This document shows, in pieces, positions 47,106 to 59,321 of a DNA stretch of 64,000 bases. Below the pieces are notes generated by a model. It saw nothing but the letters and a program-made list of their open reading frames with translations, was not told the DNA's origin and searched no databases. The DNA is from Ailurus styani (lineage: Eukaryota > Chordata > Mammalia > Carnivora > Ailuridae): assembly GCA_002007465.1 (NCBI GenBank), contig LNAC01000031.1, forward strand, positions 5,087,685-5,151,684, written 5' to 3'. Position numbers and translations under genes: made by a program. Position 1 is the stretch's first letter. Each line of letters opens with the position of its first letter.

Positions 47106-49688
47106 TCTTCAAATACTAGGAAAAAATTTAAATAATCAAAAAAGTGATCCATGTTTTATGTCATCTAAAGGTCTTAGAAATAAACTATGGCGTATAACAT
47201 TTGAATGAGACATTAGATCATCGGCAGAAAAAAAAAGTGATCCATGTGAACTTTTTATTGTGACTCTATCTATGACAATGTTAGAATTCCCTACGCTAAG
47301 TAGAATTAGAGAATTTCAGTCACTCTACTCTTGAGTGTGATGTGTCAGTGCCAAAGGAAAGTTTCCGAGTGCTCTGAGAACAGTGTTTTCAGGCTGGAGT
47401 AAGAATTATAGAAGGGATGGGAAAGGATCTAGGTTTTCCCCTGCAAGCTTCACTTGTCTCACAGTTTAGAGAAACCTCCCTAACTGAGACCTCATATCAG
47501 TTACAGACAGTCAGAGCTGAGGAAATGATTAGAAAGCATTTTTTTTTCTAAAATAAATTCAATTTTCCAAAACTGAAACATATTTTGTATTCTAGGTATA
47601 AACAAGCCCTTTTCAAGTTGGAAACCTCCCCGCAATTTTGTCATTAGATGTATTTTATGAGAATTTTTCAAGAGTTATTCTCTGAGTGTGAATTATGCCT
47701 CAGGGATAACATTTGGTGTTTACATATATTTCCTCTCATCTTCACAGGGTTGGCTGCAAGGGCAGCTGCCACCCCAACACATTCACTCACCTTTTGCTGA
47801 TCAGGATTCTCTGGTTTTGGCCCTTAGGAATTTCCCCAATGGTAGAATGGCCATATATCCTGTTTTGCCAGGGCAGTTTATTTTGTTTTTTTTTTTAACT
47901 CTTAACTGGCATAATTGTTAATAGTGGTTCATTTCACTCTCAAAAGGATCCCCATTCTAGAGACATACTATATACATATTGATGCTTCCTAAAAAAATTC
48001 TAGTCCATTAAAGTTGATCAGAAAATTAAGTGCTGTGAGCATTCCTTTTTTTTCCAGAATGCAATTTGTATCATCGGAGGAAGGTTTATCTCTGAGCAGA
48101 TTTTTTGGCAGCTCCTTCTTTAGATTTATAGTCTTTAATGACCTATTTTGATCAAGAAAAGATCTGTCATGTTACCTTCTTGTGCTAAGATGGTGAATTG
48201 AATATGTTTTTAGTCAATTTTTTTTTTTTTTGCATTTCTTACAAATGGTGGAATTGGGTATAGCCTCTTTTACCCAATACAGACAGAATCATTCCTGCTA
48301 AGTGTCATTCCTCTCACCAGTTTCCCACCATTGGGGAATTTTTAAAAAAATCACAGTGACTCAAAGTTTTAATAATAGCTATTTCACATAGTCTATGATC
48401 TGAAGTAAAGCTTTATATGTATACACACATGCACATATACACATATATATTATACTGTATGTCAATACGCTTCTGCAGAGTACATATATTCTGTCCTGTT
48501 TTCCCTGTCTTCGTTTCATAGGTGCAAAAAACATCATTCATTGACGTATAAAGAGTCCCTTGCTACATGTTAGTATAACTAAAGCCATACAATTACTAAA
48601 CCCTGAGAATGAACTTCTACCTGAGATTTTGTGAAGGACTCCAAGAATGCTCCACTGTCCTGGAAAGCTTTTAGCACTGGTTGTAACACTCCATTTATTC
48701 TGAGCCAGAGCAAAGGGTTCCGTAGCTCTTCTCCAGGTGGTCTGCAGCACTGGATACATCAGGGTATTCCTTTCTTCAAAATTCCCAAGGTTGGCCAAGA
48801 AGTGACATTCTCTACCAAATGAAAATCTGAAACTCTTTAAACCACACAGCAACTACCGTACCCATGTCTGGAAAAGACTTAAAGATGATGTTTCCATACA
48901 TGAAATACAGTCATATCACACCTAACTAAATAATATCTACTTTTAAATGTGTTATTTCTTATATTACTATGGCTACAGATTTACTTTGCTTGATTATATT
49001 TAGATAGGAAGAAGGACCAACTCTTATTGAACCTATACAAATAACTGCGTGTCACGAAAAGTGAAAGGACCCGGGAAAGGCAGTGTGTACAGTATCTAAC
49101 GTTGTTCTCAGGAGTCTGTCCACAAGGTCAATCAATATGCATCATATTTCCTTCAGAATCTGCACAGACTTTGCCAATGGTGGGTTTTTTGGAAATCTGA
49201 TTTGATTTTCTATAGATGAATTTGATTTTGAATAAACATAATTTAATTCAGCATCTGTTAACAAAAGATGATTTTAAGCTTAAGTGATTTTAAAAGTGGG
49301 TCTCTGAGTTCCATTTATTAGACATTGTCCTCAATTCACCAGAGGTTAATTAGCTCATATTCATGGTTTTCCATATTTAGACTTCTTACAAATTATGTTC
49401 CTTCTTGATATAAGCATAAAGGAAATTTTATGTGTTCCCGCATTTTGATGTATTGTGCCCATAGAGAAAAATATTCTCGAGAATTTAGTTATATATGCCC
49501 TGAAATTGGATCATATGAAGTATTCAAAATTATCCTTTCCACAAGTTTTAAAATGTCAAATTGGCAAAACACCCTAATTAAGGATGAGTTTACATTTTTG
49601 GTAGAACTGTTTGGTATAGCCAAACCATACAAGGTTATAGGCCCATTGATTAAGATTATTTAAAAAGAGGGCATTCATCTAATTGGCA
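47106..49688. other. Unassigned intronic sequence
   Basis: AT-rich, with a TA/CA-rich tract at 48417-48455. The 104-codon minus-strand frame at 48538-48852 resembles no protein I know. Confidence 0.5.
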
Positions 49689-49701
49689 CTAATTTTGTCT
49701 T

Positions 49702-49892
49702 TTTTTTTTGTAAAGATTTTATTTATTTGACAGAGAGAGAGATCACAAGCAGGCAGAGAGGCGGGCAGAGGGAGAGGGGGAAGCAGGCTTCCCACTGAGC
49801 AGGGAGCCTTATGCAGGACTCGATCCCAGGACCCTGAGATCATGACCTGAGCCAAAGGCAGAGGTTTAACCCACTGAGCCACCCAGGTGCCC
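49702..49892 (-). repeat. CanSINE with TSD
   Basis: Reverse CanSINE. TSD ctaattt[t/a]gtctt at 49689-49701 and 49893-49905. Confidence 0.94.
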
Positions 49893-49905
49893 CTAATTTA
49901 GTCTT

Positions 49906-51052
49906 CTAAATGTGGGCTTGAGAGGAGTAGACTAGAGACCTTACTATAAAATAAGCCATTCAAAAGAATACTAATATTTATAGCAATATTTAAAACAGTG
50001 TTCACTTTCCCAAGATCCTATTTCTTCTGCTGCTGATCTTGGTAACCTACTCGATAATGTACTTTCACAAAATCATCTGTCTTTGGAGCAAAGCAGTTCT
50101 GGAAATCCCAACTTTTAAGTCCCCTGACATAGTTGATGATTTCAGCTTACATTTAGAAACCTGTACCCATGGGATGATTCTTACCAATGTCAATAGTCAT
50201 TTCCATCAAGGTCTGGGACCTACTGTGTAATTTTGCCAGAAGACATGATGTCTAGTCTTTAGCTTACAGTAGGGACCTTGACAAGCATGAGGGAGAACAG
50301 AGGCCACCTATTAATGACATACTGAATGCTTGCGATGAGTTTATTATAGAAACCAATCATGTCGGTATAGAAGACAGTAGAATCCCCTACTGGTAGTGAT
50401 GACATAAGCAATTGGGGATAACTATAATTTAGGTGATGGATTACCCTGAGGGGAAAAATGTATTATGACCAATGAAGACATTGGCAAGTATCCAAAGCCT
50501 CACAATCAGTACAGTAGTGTGTGCACCAAAATCATCTCCAGTTAAAAAGCATTTTAAAACTACGAATAAAAGCTTCCTAGAAGTAAATTTATTGACATCC
50601 ATTGTGTCATGTGCATGACTGTGAACATGCTTCCCCTTACACCAACAGGGCATGTAACAGCATATCAAAGAATAATACTTTATCATCTATACAACATTGA
50701 CCTTGGCTATGTTTTGAAAACTTTCCCTTATCCCCCCCAAAAAATATTGCATGCCCAGTATGACCCTTAGGTTCAACTGCACATCGGCCTCACAAGACTA
50801 TCCAAGGCCATACTTGATACCTCTTGAGGAAGGTACAGGGCAGGGACCACAACTCAACAGCAGGATGGCACAGCTATCCCTTGTTGCAGTCCATGTGGCA
50901 ACCCCCACATGCCATCTGGGAGCTGTCTTCCTTGGCTCTGCAGGTAACACAGTGCAGATGGAAGAAGACAGGATCACATTGAGCAGGTGTGAGAACCATT
51001 CTGGTATAAATGCCTCATTTCTCACAGGAACAAGTATCTCTTATAACTGCTT
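49906..51052. other. Unassigned sequence, possibly an old degraded element
   Basis: From about 50000 to 51020 base composition is more even than in the AT-rich surroundings. Overlapping broken frames occur on both strands (50751-51095 +, 50441-50686 -). It could be a degraded retro-element or pseudogene, but I recognise no family. Confidence 0.35.
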
Positions 51053-51064
51053 CATAGATGTAGG

Positions 51065-51247
51065 GTTTTTTTTAAGATTTTCTTTGTTTATTTGAGAGAG
51101 AGCCTGGGCAGGGTGGGGGTGTTGGGTAGAAGGAGAAGGACAAGCAGACTTCCCACTGAGCAGGGAGCCCGACTTGGGGCTCGATCCCAGGACCCTGAGA
51201 TCATGACCTGAGGCAGATGCATAACTGATTGAGCCACCCAGTTGCCT
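51065..51247 (-). repeat. CanSINE, older copy
   Basis: Reverse copy with a short deletion near the head ('gacctgaggcagatgcataa'). Approximate TSD atagatgtag/atagacatag. Confidence 0.9.
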
Positions 51248-52109
51248 GATAGACATAGCTTTTTATGGACATTCCCGATTACAAGAACCATTACACTCAG
51301 GGAAGCCAAAAGATATAGCTTCCTGTCACGTGTTTCTACTTCTCTCATGCCAGCTAGATCATTTTTACCATTTGCTGCCTTGCAACATAGTTGACATACT
51401 ATCTATTCAATTTAACAGAGAAATAGAGTGGCTAAAGGTCGTATTCTCAAGAAGAGGGAGCAAGCGTTGGGAAAATTAAGAAAGTAGAGAGTATTTCACT
51501 TGTGCCTAATTGTAACAGACAGTTGCTCCTTGCTTGTAAGTGCCATAGGAAAGGGTTCAGGGAGAGGTGATTCCAAGTCTTTGGAGCTACCTAGGAGTTG
51601 TTTAGGAAGCACCAGATCAGTATAAAAAAATGCCTTGTCAGTTTTATCAGTCTGAGTTTAGGACCTGATTCTGGAGAATAGCAAAATCAAAAGAATTTTT
51701 GGACAGGCACACAAGTACTCAGAAAAGTTGAGAAGTAGCTATAGCTTTGCCCATGTTATTAACCTAAGTCACAACACTTTATAGCAACCCAAACAACAAA
51801 GGTAGAACAATACATCGTTTAACTGTCTTGTCTAAGCATGACCACGCCTCACTATTGTTTCTATTTGCCTTTTTTTTTTTTTTAAACAACTGACCATGGT
51901 CATAAAATACTCAAAGGCAGAGTAAAAGCAGACCCTTTTTGAGAGGATGTGTTCAGTTTGGGTGAGGCAAAACCTTCCATCTCTCCAGAAAGTCAGCCAT
52001 GTTTTACTACCTTGTGTTGAGAAAAGACTCTACACTCAGTGACCGTTTTTCTTTCTGAATTACCAGTCCTCTATTACACAAAGCTCTTTAACAAATAATT
52101 GTATTTATT
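51248..52109. other. Unassigned intronic sequence
   Basis: No recognised exon or repeat; a T-run lies at 51871-51883. Confidence 0.5.
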
Positions 52110-52340
52110 TTTTTTCGAATTACATTTATTGAGGTATAATTTACATAGAGTCCAAACTTACACAGTTTGATGAGTTTGACAGAAAAATACAGTCATAACT
52201 AACACCAAAATATATATATATGTGTGTGTATATATATATATATAACATTTCCATCACCTCATAAAGTTCCCTTATGATCTTTTGTGGTTAATTTTCTCCT
52301 TACACATCTGCAACAACTAATCTTGTATCTGTAAAAAACA
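52110..52340 (-). repeat. Old L1 3' UTR fragment, antisense
   Basis: Matches the reverse L1M 3' UTR: 'tttattgaggtataatttac', 'cacagtttgatgagtttgac', 'aacatttccatcacctcata'. A TA/TG dinucleotide tract (52210-52243) has expanded inside it. Confidence 0.75.
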
Positions 52341-52924
52341 ATTTTAAATTTCCTCAGTATGTATGTGCCTTCAACATACATGCATATATATGAAATGATA
52401 GGTGATACATTTTAGAGATTGAATATAATTTTGTAAAGCACGAGATACTCTTTTAACTGCATCGATGTTATCCTTAAAATTTGAATGCTATTTACATTTC
52501 ATATATATTTACATGTTGACAAAATATGTAAATAAAAACTACTCAGTGTCCTTGATGGAAACTATCGACTATAAGTGATAATGATGGGTCAGTGTAGATT
52601 CACTGATACGAATGTACCATTGTGGGGGAGGATGTTGATAGTGAGGGAAGCTAGGCATGTGTGGGGAGCAAAGAGTATAAACTCTCTGTACTTTCCAGTC
52701 AACTTTGTTAGGAAGCTAAAACTTCTCTAAAAATCAAAGTCTATTAAAAAACAACAACAACAACACTACTCCGTGAAGATCAAGTATCTTTGCTGTCTCC
52801 ATTTTAATTTAGCTTAAGTATATAAAATAATACAACTTTGGTTGATACTAAAAACTTACCAGAACTGTAAAATTTTATTCAAGGAAAAATCCAAATGGAA
52901 TAGCATGCAGCATTGTCTGAAGTT
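52341..52924. other. Unassigned AT-rich intronic sequence
   Basis: No recognised feature. Confidence 0.5.
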
Positions 52925-53790
52925 TAAAACAGCCATCCTTTAATCATTTATTATTAGGGAAGTGCAAATCAAAATCACAATGAGATATCACCTTATACCT
53001 GTCAGAATGGCTACAATTCAAGCAGATAAGAAATAAGTGTTGGCAAGGATGTAGAGAAAAAGGAACCCTTGCACACAGTTGGTGGGAATGTAAATTTGTG
53101 CAACCACTATGAAAAATAGTATGAAATTCCTCAAAAAATAAAAAAATAGAACTACCATATAATGCAATAATTCTACTACTGGGTATTTACTTGAAGAAAA
53201 TGAAAACACTAATTCAAAAAGACATATGCACCCTTATATTTATTGCAGAATTATTTACAATAGCCACGATATGGAAGTAAATAAATGAATGAATGAATAA
53301 ATGTGTGTATATATACATATTTATGTGTGTGTGAAATACTACTCAGCCATAAAAAAAAAGGAATGAGATCTTGTCATTTGCAACAAGGTGGATGGACCAA
53401 GATGATATTATGCTATGTCAGGGAAAGACAAATACCACATGATTTCTCTTATATATGGAGTCTAAAAAACAAAACAAAGAAACAAACAGATGCCTAAATA
53501 CAGAAAACAAACTGGTGGTTTCCAGAGCAGGGGTGTGCAGGAAAATGGGAGAAATAGATAAAAAAAGATTAAGAAGCACCAACTTCCAGTTATAAAATAA
53601 ATAAGCCATGCAGACAAAAAGTACAGCATAGGGAATTTGTTGATAATATTGTAATAATGTTGTTTGGTGACAGATGGTGACTACACTATGATGACCACTG
53701 AACAATAGAATCATTGAATCAATATGGTGTTACACCTGAAACTAATCTAACACTGTTATGTTCATTATACTTCAATAAATAAATAAATAA
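52925..53790 (+). repeat. L1 3' end (older L1), forward
   Basis: The order follows L1 ORF2 end to 3' UTR: 'aaatcaaaatcacaatgaga', 'gttggtgggaatgtaaattt', 'tactactgggtatttacttg', 'tttctcttatatatggagtc', 'atgttcattatacttcaata' and an AATA-rich tail. The frame is broken; an ATGA/TA tract lies at 53275-53330. Confidence 0.9.
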
Positions 53791-53999
53791 CCCAGAACAT
53801 AATACCAGAAAACAAGGAGATAGAAATTCTGCAACTGAGACTGAGAGACATGGGAAAAGAGTAATAAATTTCATTTGTGAATTTCCATGAGAATAAAGGA
53901 AAAAGAAATAGTTGCTGAGTTAATGGATGATAATTTTTCAATTCCGATGAAGGATGTAAATCCATAAGTGCCCAAAACATGACTTATAGCAAGCTTGAT

Positions 54000-54400
54000 A
54001 AATAACAGAAATCTAGATTCAGATACATTATAGTAAAACTCCAGAACACAAAGGCAAAAATATTTTAAGAGTAGCTAAAGAGAAAAAAGATCTACATATG
54101 AATGACAATTTGACTGCAGGTTTCACAACAAGGACTCAGGTTAGAAAACATAGCTATCAAAAATCTCTGTGAAGGGCTGAAAGAACCTATCAATCTGGAA
54201 TTAGAAAATAATTGTCCACTTCGAGATATCTACCTAGCAAAATAATCTTCCAAGACTGAAGGCAGAATAAAGCTATTTTGATATTCGTATCTGAGAGAAT
54301 TTGCCACTGTCAAGCTTCACAAAAAGAGCTTCTGAAAAATGACTTCAGGAAGAAGAATCTCAGACGCGAGGTCTAGTAAGTAACAGTGAGCAAAGGAATT
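54000..54400 (+). repeat. Ancient LINE (HAL1/L1M-like) fragment
   Basis: Diverged version of a remembered old-LINE sequence: 'tatagtaaaactccagaaca', 'agagtagctaaagagaaaaa', 'cttccaagactgaaggcaga', 'gagaatttgccactgtcaag'. Confidence 0.5.
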
Positions 54401-54545
54401 GTAAATTTACAGCTAACATTAGATAAGCATTATTTATATGAAGTAAATATTGTTATAATGTCTTGTGTGGTTTTTAAAGGATGAAATGAAAACACTGGGT
54501 AACAACTTATGAGTCAGGAGTGGAGGGTTTAAGAAATATTCTACA

Positions 54546-54660
54546 ACAGAATGTAATGAGCACTGGGTGTTATGTAAGACTGATGAATCACTGAACTCTG
54601 CCCCTGAAACCAATAATACACCATATGTTAATTAATTTAAATTAAAAAATGAAAAGAAAA
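54546..54660 (+). mobile_element. Very short 5'-truncated L1 with TSD
   Basis: About 115 bp of the carnivore L1 3' end ('gagcactgggtgttatgtaa' through 'ttaatttaaattaaaaaatg') with an A-rich tail. Flanked by a perfect 15-bp TSD aagaaatattctaca at 54531-54545 and 54661-54675. Confidence 0.92.
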
Positions 54661-54789
54661 AAGAAATATTCTACAGACTGTATTAGTCAGCAGGGGAGCA
54701 GGTATGATCTTCAAAATTGTTGATGTAAGGAGGCGTGTTAAACTCATCAAAAATAACTAGTAAATGAATGGAAATAGAAGGTAGACCTA

Positions 54790-54975
54790 GGGAGCCTGGG
54801 TGGCTCAGTCGGTTAAGTGTCTGTCTTCAGCTCAGGTCATGAACCCAGAGTCCTGGGACAGAGCCTGGCATCTGGCTCCCTGCTCAGTGGGGAGTCTGCT
54901 TCTACCTCTGTCCTTCCCCCCTGCTTGTGCGCTCTCCTTCTCTCTCTCAAATAACTAAATAAAATCTTTAGAAAA
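54790..54975 (+). repeat. CanSINE
   Basis: Forward copy, head 'ggagcctgggtggctcagtc'. Short flanking match gtagacct on both sides. Confidence 0.92.
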
Positions 54976-54978
54976 ATG

Positions 54979-55839
54979 TAGACCTTAAAAATTTGCAGAG
55001 AGGTAAAACGAAATTTAAAAAATACAAAAACAAAAGAGCCTGTATTTTTAAAAATAAAGATATTACTTATTCTAATTCAGTTTAATTGCATACATATTTA
55101 TATCCACAAGCTTAAATTTTAGTGATAATTTACCTGTTCTGTAAGACAACTATACAAATTTTCCCATTAATTAGACCTCCTATTATAAAATCAATCCGAT
55201 TTACATGAACTAAGTGTTATGTTATATATTTCTCTCTGTTACAGACAAAGAGAAAACATTTAGCTGTCTATTTAGCCAAATTTAACAAACAATTTAAGTC
55301 ACTCAAGTATTTTCGGTGATCTAGCAAATTAAGAGTCCTCAATTATAAATCAACTTAAAGAACTTTTTTATAACTGCTTAATATTTATTTACCAAGTTAC
55401 TATTTTTAACTCTTGTTTAACTCTTATACTATACTACCTTTAACTCTTGGGTTAAAATCTTAAAAGACAAAAAGTTTTCTTAATTAAGGCGATGCCATTA
55501 GCATATTTTTGTTGTTGTTGTTCTTTACCTTATCTTAGTGACCAAGACGCCCATGAACTAAAACTCTGCCATTCCCTCTGAGCACTTTTTTTCCCCCATT
55601 TATGTGGAGGGAGGCTTTGAGACTCCTTATTCTAAATTTATGTGCATCTGTTAATCTCAAAACCAATCACAATATGATTAAATTTGAGATAGTGACTATA
55701 CAATCTTGTTGATTTCCCTCTGGAGGCAGGCAAAGGTACCTTGTCAAAAAAAAATATATGTTAACATTGTTTAAGGGATAGCTCTTTTGCCCTTGAGAGT
55801 AAGTTATCTTGCTCAATTGTTTGTTCTGTCTTTTTAAAA
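54979..55839. other. Unassigned AT-rich intronic sequence
   Basis: No recognised exon or repeat. Confidence 0.5.
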
Positions 55840-55854
55840 TTAGGACTATTTCTG

Positions 55855-56054
55855 GGGCACCTGGGAGCTCCATCAGCTGAGCACCTGAGTCTTAGTTTCA
55901 GTTTAGGTTATGATCCCGTGGTCCTGTGATCGAGCCCTGTGTTGGCTCTGTTCTCATTCTCTCCCCTTCTATTCCTCCCCCTGCTCACTCATGCTCTCTC
56001 TCTCTTCCTAAAATAAATAAATAAAATCTTTAAAATAAAAAAATAATAAGATAA
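55855..56054 (+). repeat. CanSINE, old diverged copy
   Basis: Head 'ggggcacctgggagctccat', degraded body, AAATAAATAA tail. Approximate TSD aattag[g/a]a[c/t]tattt. Confidence 0.85.
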
Positions 56055-56257
56055 ATTAGAATTATTTCCTTGGTTCACTCTCTGCAAGGAAATTACACCT
56101 TTCTTTTTTTAAGTTTTTGTGAAATTAGCCATCAGATTCTCTCTTCTCCTTTCATTTTTTAAGTAGACTTACTCATTTAAGTCCATGTTCTTATAATGGG
56201 CACAACCACCTTTAATTTTTAGAAATGCTCTTTAAAAATGAGGGGGTGTATATAGAG

Positions 56258-56452
56258 GAGTGATTCTCAAAGTTTGGTCCCAGAGGAGCAGTATCAGTAT
56301 CACTTTGGAACTTGCAAATCCTTGGGCCCCTGCCCTAGACACCTACTGAATCATAAACTCTGGGTTTATGTGTTTATGTGTTTAAAACACATTCATATGT
56401 GTTTTAAGAAAACTATGTGATTCGGATGCATGCTCAAGTTTGAGAACCATTC
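56258..56452 (+). repeat. MER5A-type hAT element
   Basis: Good match to MER5A: 'agtgattctcaaagtttggt' at the start, 'tactgaatcataaactctgg' in the middle and 'caagtttgagaaccatt' at the end (inverted terminal similarity). Confidence 0.85.
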
Positions 56453-56480
56453 ATATAAATGGCCTAAGAATCTCACTGGA

Positions 56481-56481
<1 letters not shown>

Positions 56482-56549
<68 letters not shown>
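56482..56549 (+). repeat. (AC)n microsatellite, 34 units
   Basis: Uninterrupted AC run of 68 bases, the longest dinucleotide repeat in the window. Confidence 0.98.
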
Positions 56550-56552
<3 letters not shown>

Positions 56553-58057
56553 ATTTTAGGCTTTGACTTAAGGGAATGTTATAGCTGCTGGTTTGATCTT
56601 CTATCCAGACTACTAAAACTTTCTCAGTATCTGCAGTAAGTCTGTTCCACTTTCTTATCATTCTTGTGTTTGCTGGAGTAACATTTTTCATGCCTTAGAA
56701 CTTTTCCTTTGCATGTATAACTTGGCTGACTGTTTAGCACAAGAGGCCTTGCTTTTGGCCTATGTCACCTTTAAACTTACCTTCTTCACTAAGTTTAATC
56801 ATTTCTAGCTTTTAATTTAAAATGAAAGACGTGAACCTACTCCTTTCACTTGAACAATTAAAGCCAATTGTAGGGCTATTAACTGGCCTAATTTCAATAT
56901 TGTTGTCTCCGGGAATAAGGAGGCCGAGGAGAGGGAGAGAAAGGGGGAACAGCCAGTCAGTGGAATAGTCAGAACACAAACAACACTTAATCACGTAAGT
57001 TCACTGTCTTGTGGCACCCCAAAAACAAAATAATAAAAAATACAATAATAAAATCAAGGATCACTAGTCACAGATTAACGTAACTATAAATATAGTTATA
57101 ATGAAAATTTTTGAAACATTGTGAAAATTACCAGATGTGACACAGAGACAGGAAGTGAGCCTATGCTGTTGGAAAAATGGCTCCAATAGACTTGCTCAAG
57201 GCAGGGTTTCCGGAATCTTCAATTTGTAAAAAATGCAATATCTGCAAAGTACAATAAAATAAGATATATCTGTATTTCCATCATCACCACCAGCATTATT
57301 ATTAGTAGCATGATATTAACTGAAGTATTATTGGTCAAATTAGTGAATATTTCTGAATGAGAGCTGCAAAGATTTTTCTTCCCATTATTTTTAGTTAGCA
57401 TTATATATTCTAACTGGTTCTACATTCAGCTTTACAGTTTTTGTTTTTTAAGGATTTCTCTTTTATTCAACTTACGCTGTTGACAGTCTGCTCATTGTAT
57501 GTCTTTGTACTGTTTATTCCAGCGCCAGTGGCCAGTCTGCCTCATAGAGAAAGAAAAACAGGATTCTTGCTAAGAATTGAAAAAGGCAATTTCTTGTGTG
57601 ATGCTGAGGATATTTCTCATACTTTTTTCTGACTTTTAAAAGCACAAAGCCTGTATTTTCTCCTTAAATACCATAATCATATTTTCTTAATCATGTTGAA
57701 ATTGAACTTGGAGATCATTAAAATGTAATTCTGGAAAGGAATCATTATCAGTTTTCAAGATGGCAAGAAAAATAAAGCCAAAGAAAGCAATTCATACTTC
57801 AGAGTATTTAAAATTGTTTGAAATTTATTTTTACTGAATTCAGTTTCACTATTCTGATTCAATAACCTTGAGAAACAAAAACGTTCTTTACTGTTATGAA
57901 TAATAGATGTCATAGAGGAAGTCAATGGGTTTTTCTTTTCATTCCATCACATGTACCAAAAAATCAGTAGAGTAGAAGGACAACACAACTCAAATAGATA
58001 ATTATTACTCTTGAACGATATTGATGTAGAGTATTGGTATTGTAAAAAAAACTGAAC
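56550..58057. other. Unassigned AT-rich intronic sequence
   Basis: No recognised exon or repeat. Several short frames have no support. Confidence 0.5.
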
Positions 58058-58072
58058 AAGGTTAACATTTTA

Positions 58073-58258
58073 TTTTATTTTATTTTATTTATTTATTTTT
58101 TAAAGATTTTATTTATTTATTTCACAGAGGGAGAGAGATCACAAGGAGGCAGAGAGGCAGGCAGAGAGAGGGGGAAGCAGGCTCCCTGCTGAGGACCCTG
58201 AGATCATGACCTGAGCCGAAAGCAGAGGCATTAACCCACTGAGCCACCCAGGCGCCCC
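58073..58258 (-). repeat. CanSINE with central deletion
   Basis: Reverse young-type copy. The body runs 'ctccctgctgag' straight into 'gaccctgagatc', so about 30 bp of the central hairpin-like part is absent. Perfect 15-bp TSD aaggttaacatttta at 58058-58072 and 58259-58273. Confidence 0.95.
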
Positions 58259-58273
58259 AAGGTTAACATTTTA

Positions 58274-58744
58274 ATTTTTCACAAGAACATAAGGAATTGT
58301 TCTTAAAATTTTATTAGCCAAAAAAAAAAAAACCATTTTAGATTTACCATTGCTTAATAGCACATGTAATATCACTTCATGGGTTTCAAACATACATTTA
58401 TGAGGCTCTTTCGTCCTATGCTTTGATGTATAATTGGGTGTCATGCTTGGGAGTGGGTGGTAGGATCTGGTTTATGGCCTTGCAAAGACAAAGCATAAAG
58501 GCCAGCATAATTGGTAGGAAGAGTAATAAGCGAAAGTCCCTGGGGAATGCGACCTGGGCCATACCAAGGTGGGCCTCAGGCTGGTAAAATTCTTTATCTG
58601 AGCTTTGGGCCTCTACCTGGAAAGCCTGTGATGAGTTCTGGAAAATAGTAAATTATGCATTGAACCGATGTCTGTTCTAATTTCATGTTTACACTTGTGT
58701 ATATCTTGATCAGTTCTTGTCTAAGAAAATTGGATTTAAGGCAT
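58274..58744. other. Unassigned intronic sequence
   Basis: No recognised exon or repeat. Confidence 0.5.
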
Positions 58745-59321
58745 GTGTGGGAACAGAACTAAATTGACCCCTAAGATCTATGTCCTTGTATTAATTCTCT
58801 CCCTGTTAGAATGGGTGGAATCTGTGGTATGAGGGGACATCACTCCTGTGATTATGGTATATTATGTTATACAGCAAAAGTGAAGGGATTTTTGCAAATT
58901 TAGTAAATGTTCCCAGTCAGTTAACTTTAAGTTAATCAAAGGACTATGATCTTGGGTGAGCCTGGCCTAATCAGATGAATCTTCTAAAAGGAACTGGAGC
59001 CCTCCCTGAGATAATGAGATCCTCTTGCTGACCTTGAAGAAGCAAACATCCATATTGTGAAATAACAATGGAGAGAAATGACCTCTAAGAGCCAAGGGCT
59101 TCAGCCTTACAGCTGCAAGGAACTAAATTCTACAACAACCTAAAGATTACAAGGTCCAGATGAGAGCTCAGTCCAGCTGACACCTTGATTATAGCCTTCT
59201 GAGGCCCTGAGCAGAGCTCCCAGTTAAGCCAAACCTGACCCACAGAAACCTCAAGACAACAATGTCCGTTAAGTCATTATGTTCATAGTAATTTGTTACA
59301 CTGTATGAAAAAACTAATACC
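58745..59321 (+). repeat. MLT1-type (ERVL-MaLR) solitary LTR, forward
   Basis: Start 'tgtgggaacagaactaaatt', middle 'gagcctggcctaatcagatg', 'gccttacagctgcaaggaac', end 'tagtaatttgttacactgta' and 'aactaatac'. Old LTR without internal sequence. Confidence 0.85.

Noticed and set aside
47230..47255. 'agtgatccatgtgaac', resembling the start of the next MCTP1 exon (SDP codons)
   Set aside because: It follows an A-run rather than an acceptor, the reading does not continue as YVKFK, and no donor follows.
56430..56639. Open frame with a long TH repeat
   Set aside because: Translation of the AC microsatellite.
58745..59321. Endogenous retrovirus with coding genes
   Set aside because: Only old solitary LTRs of the non-coding MLT1 type are visible here and at 46661 and 61690; no gag, pol or env sequence is recognisable nearby.
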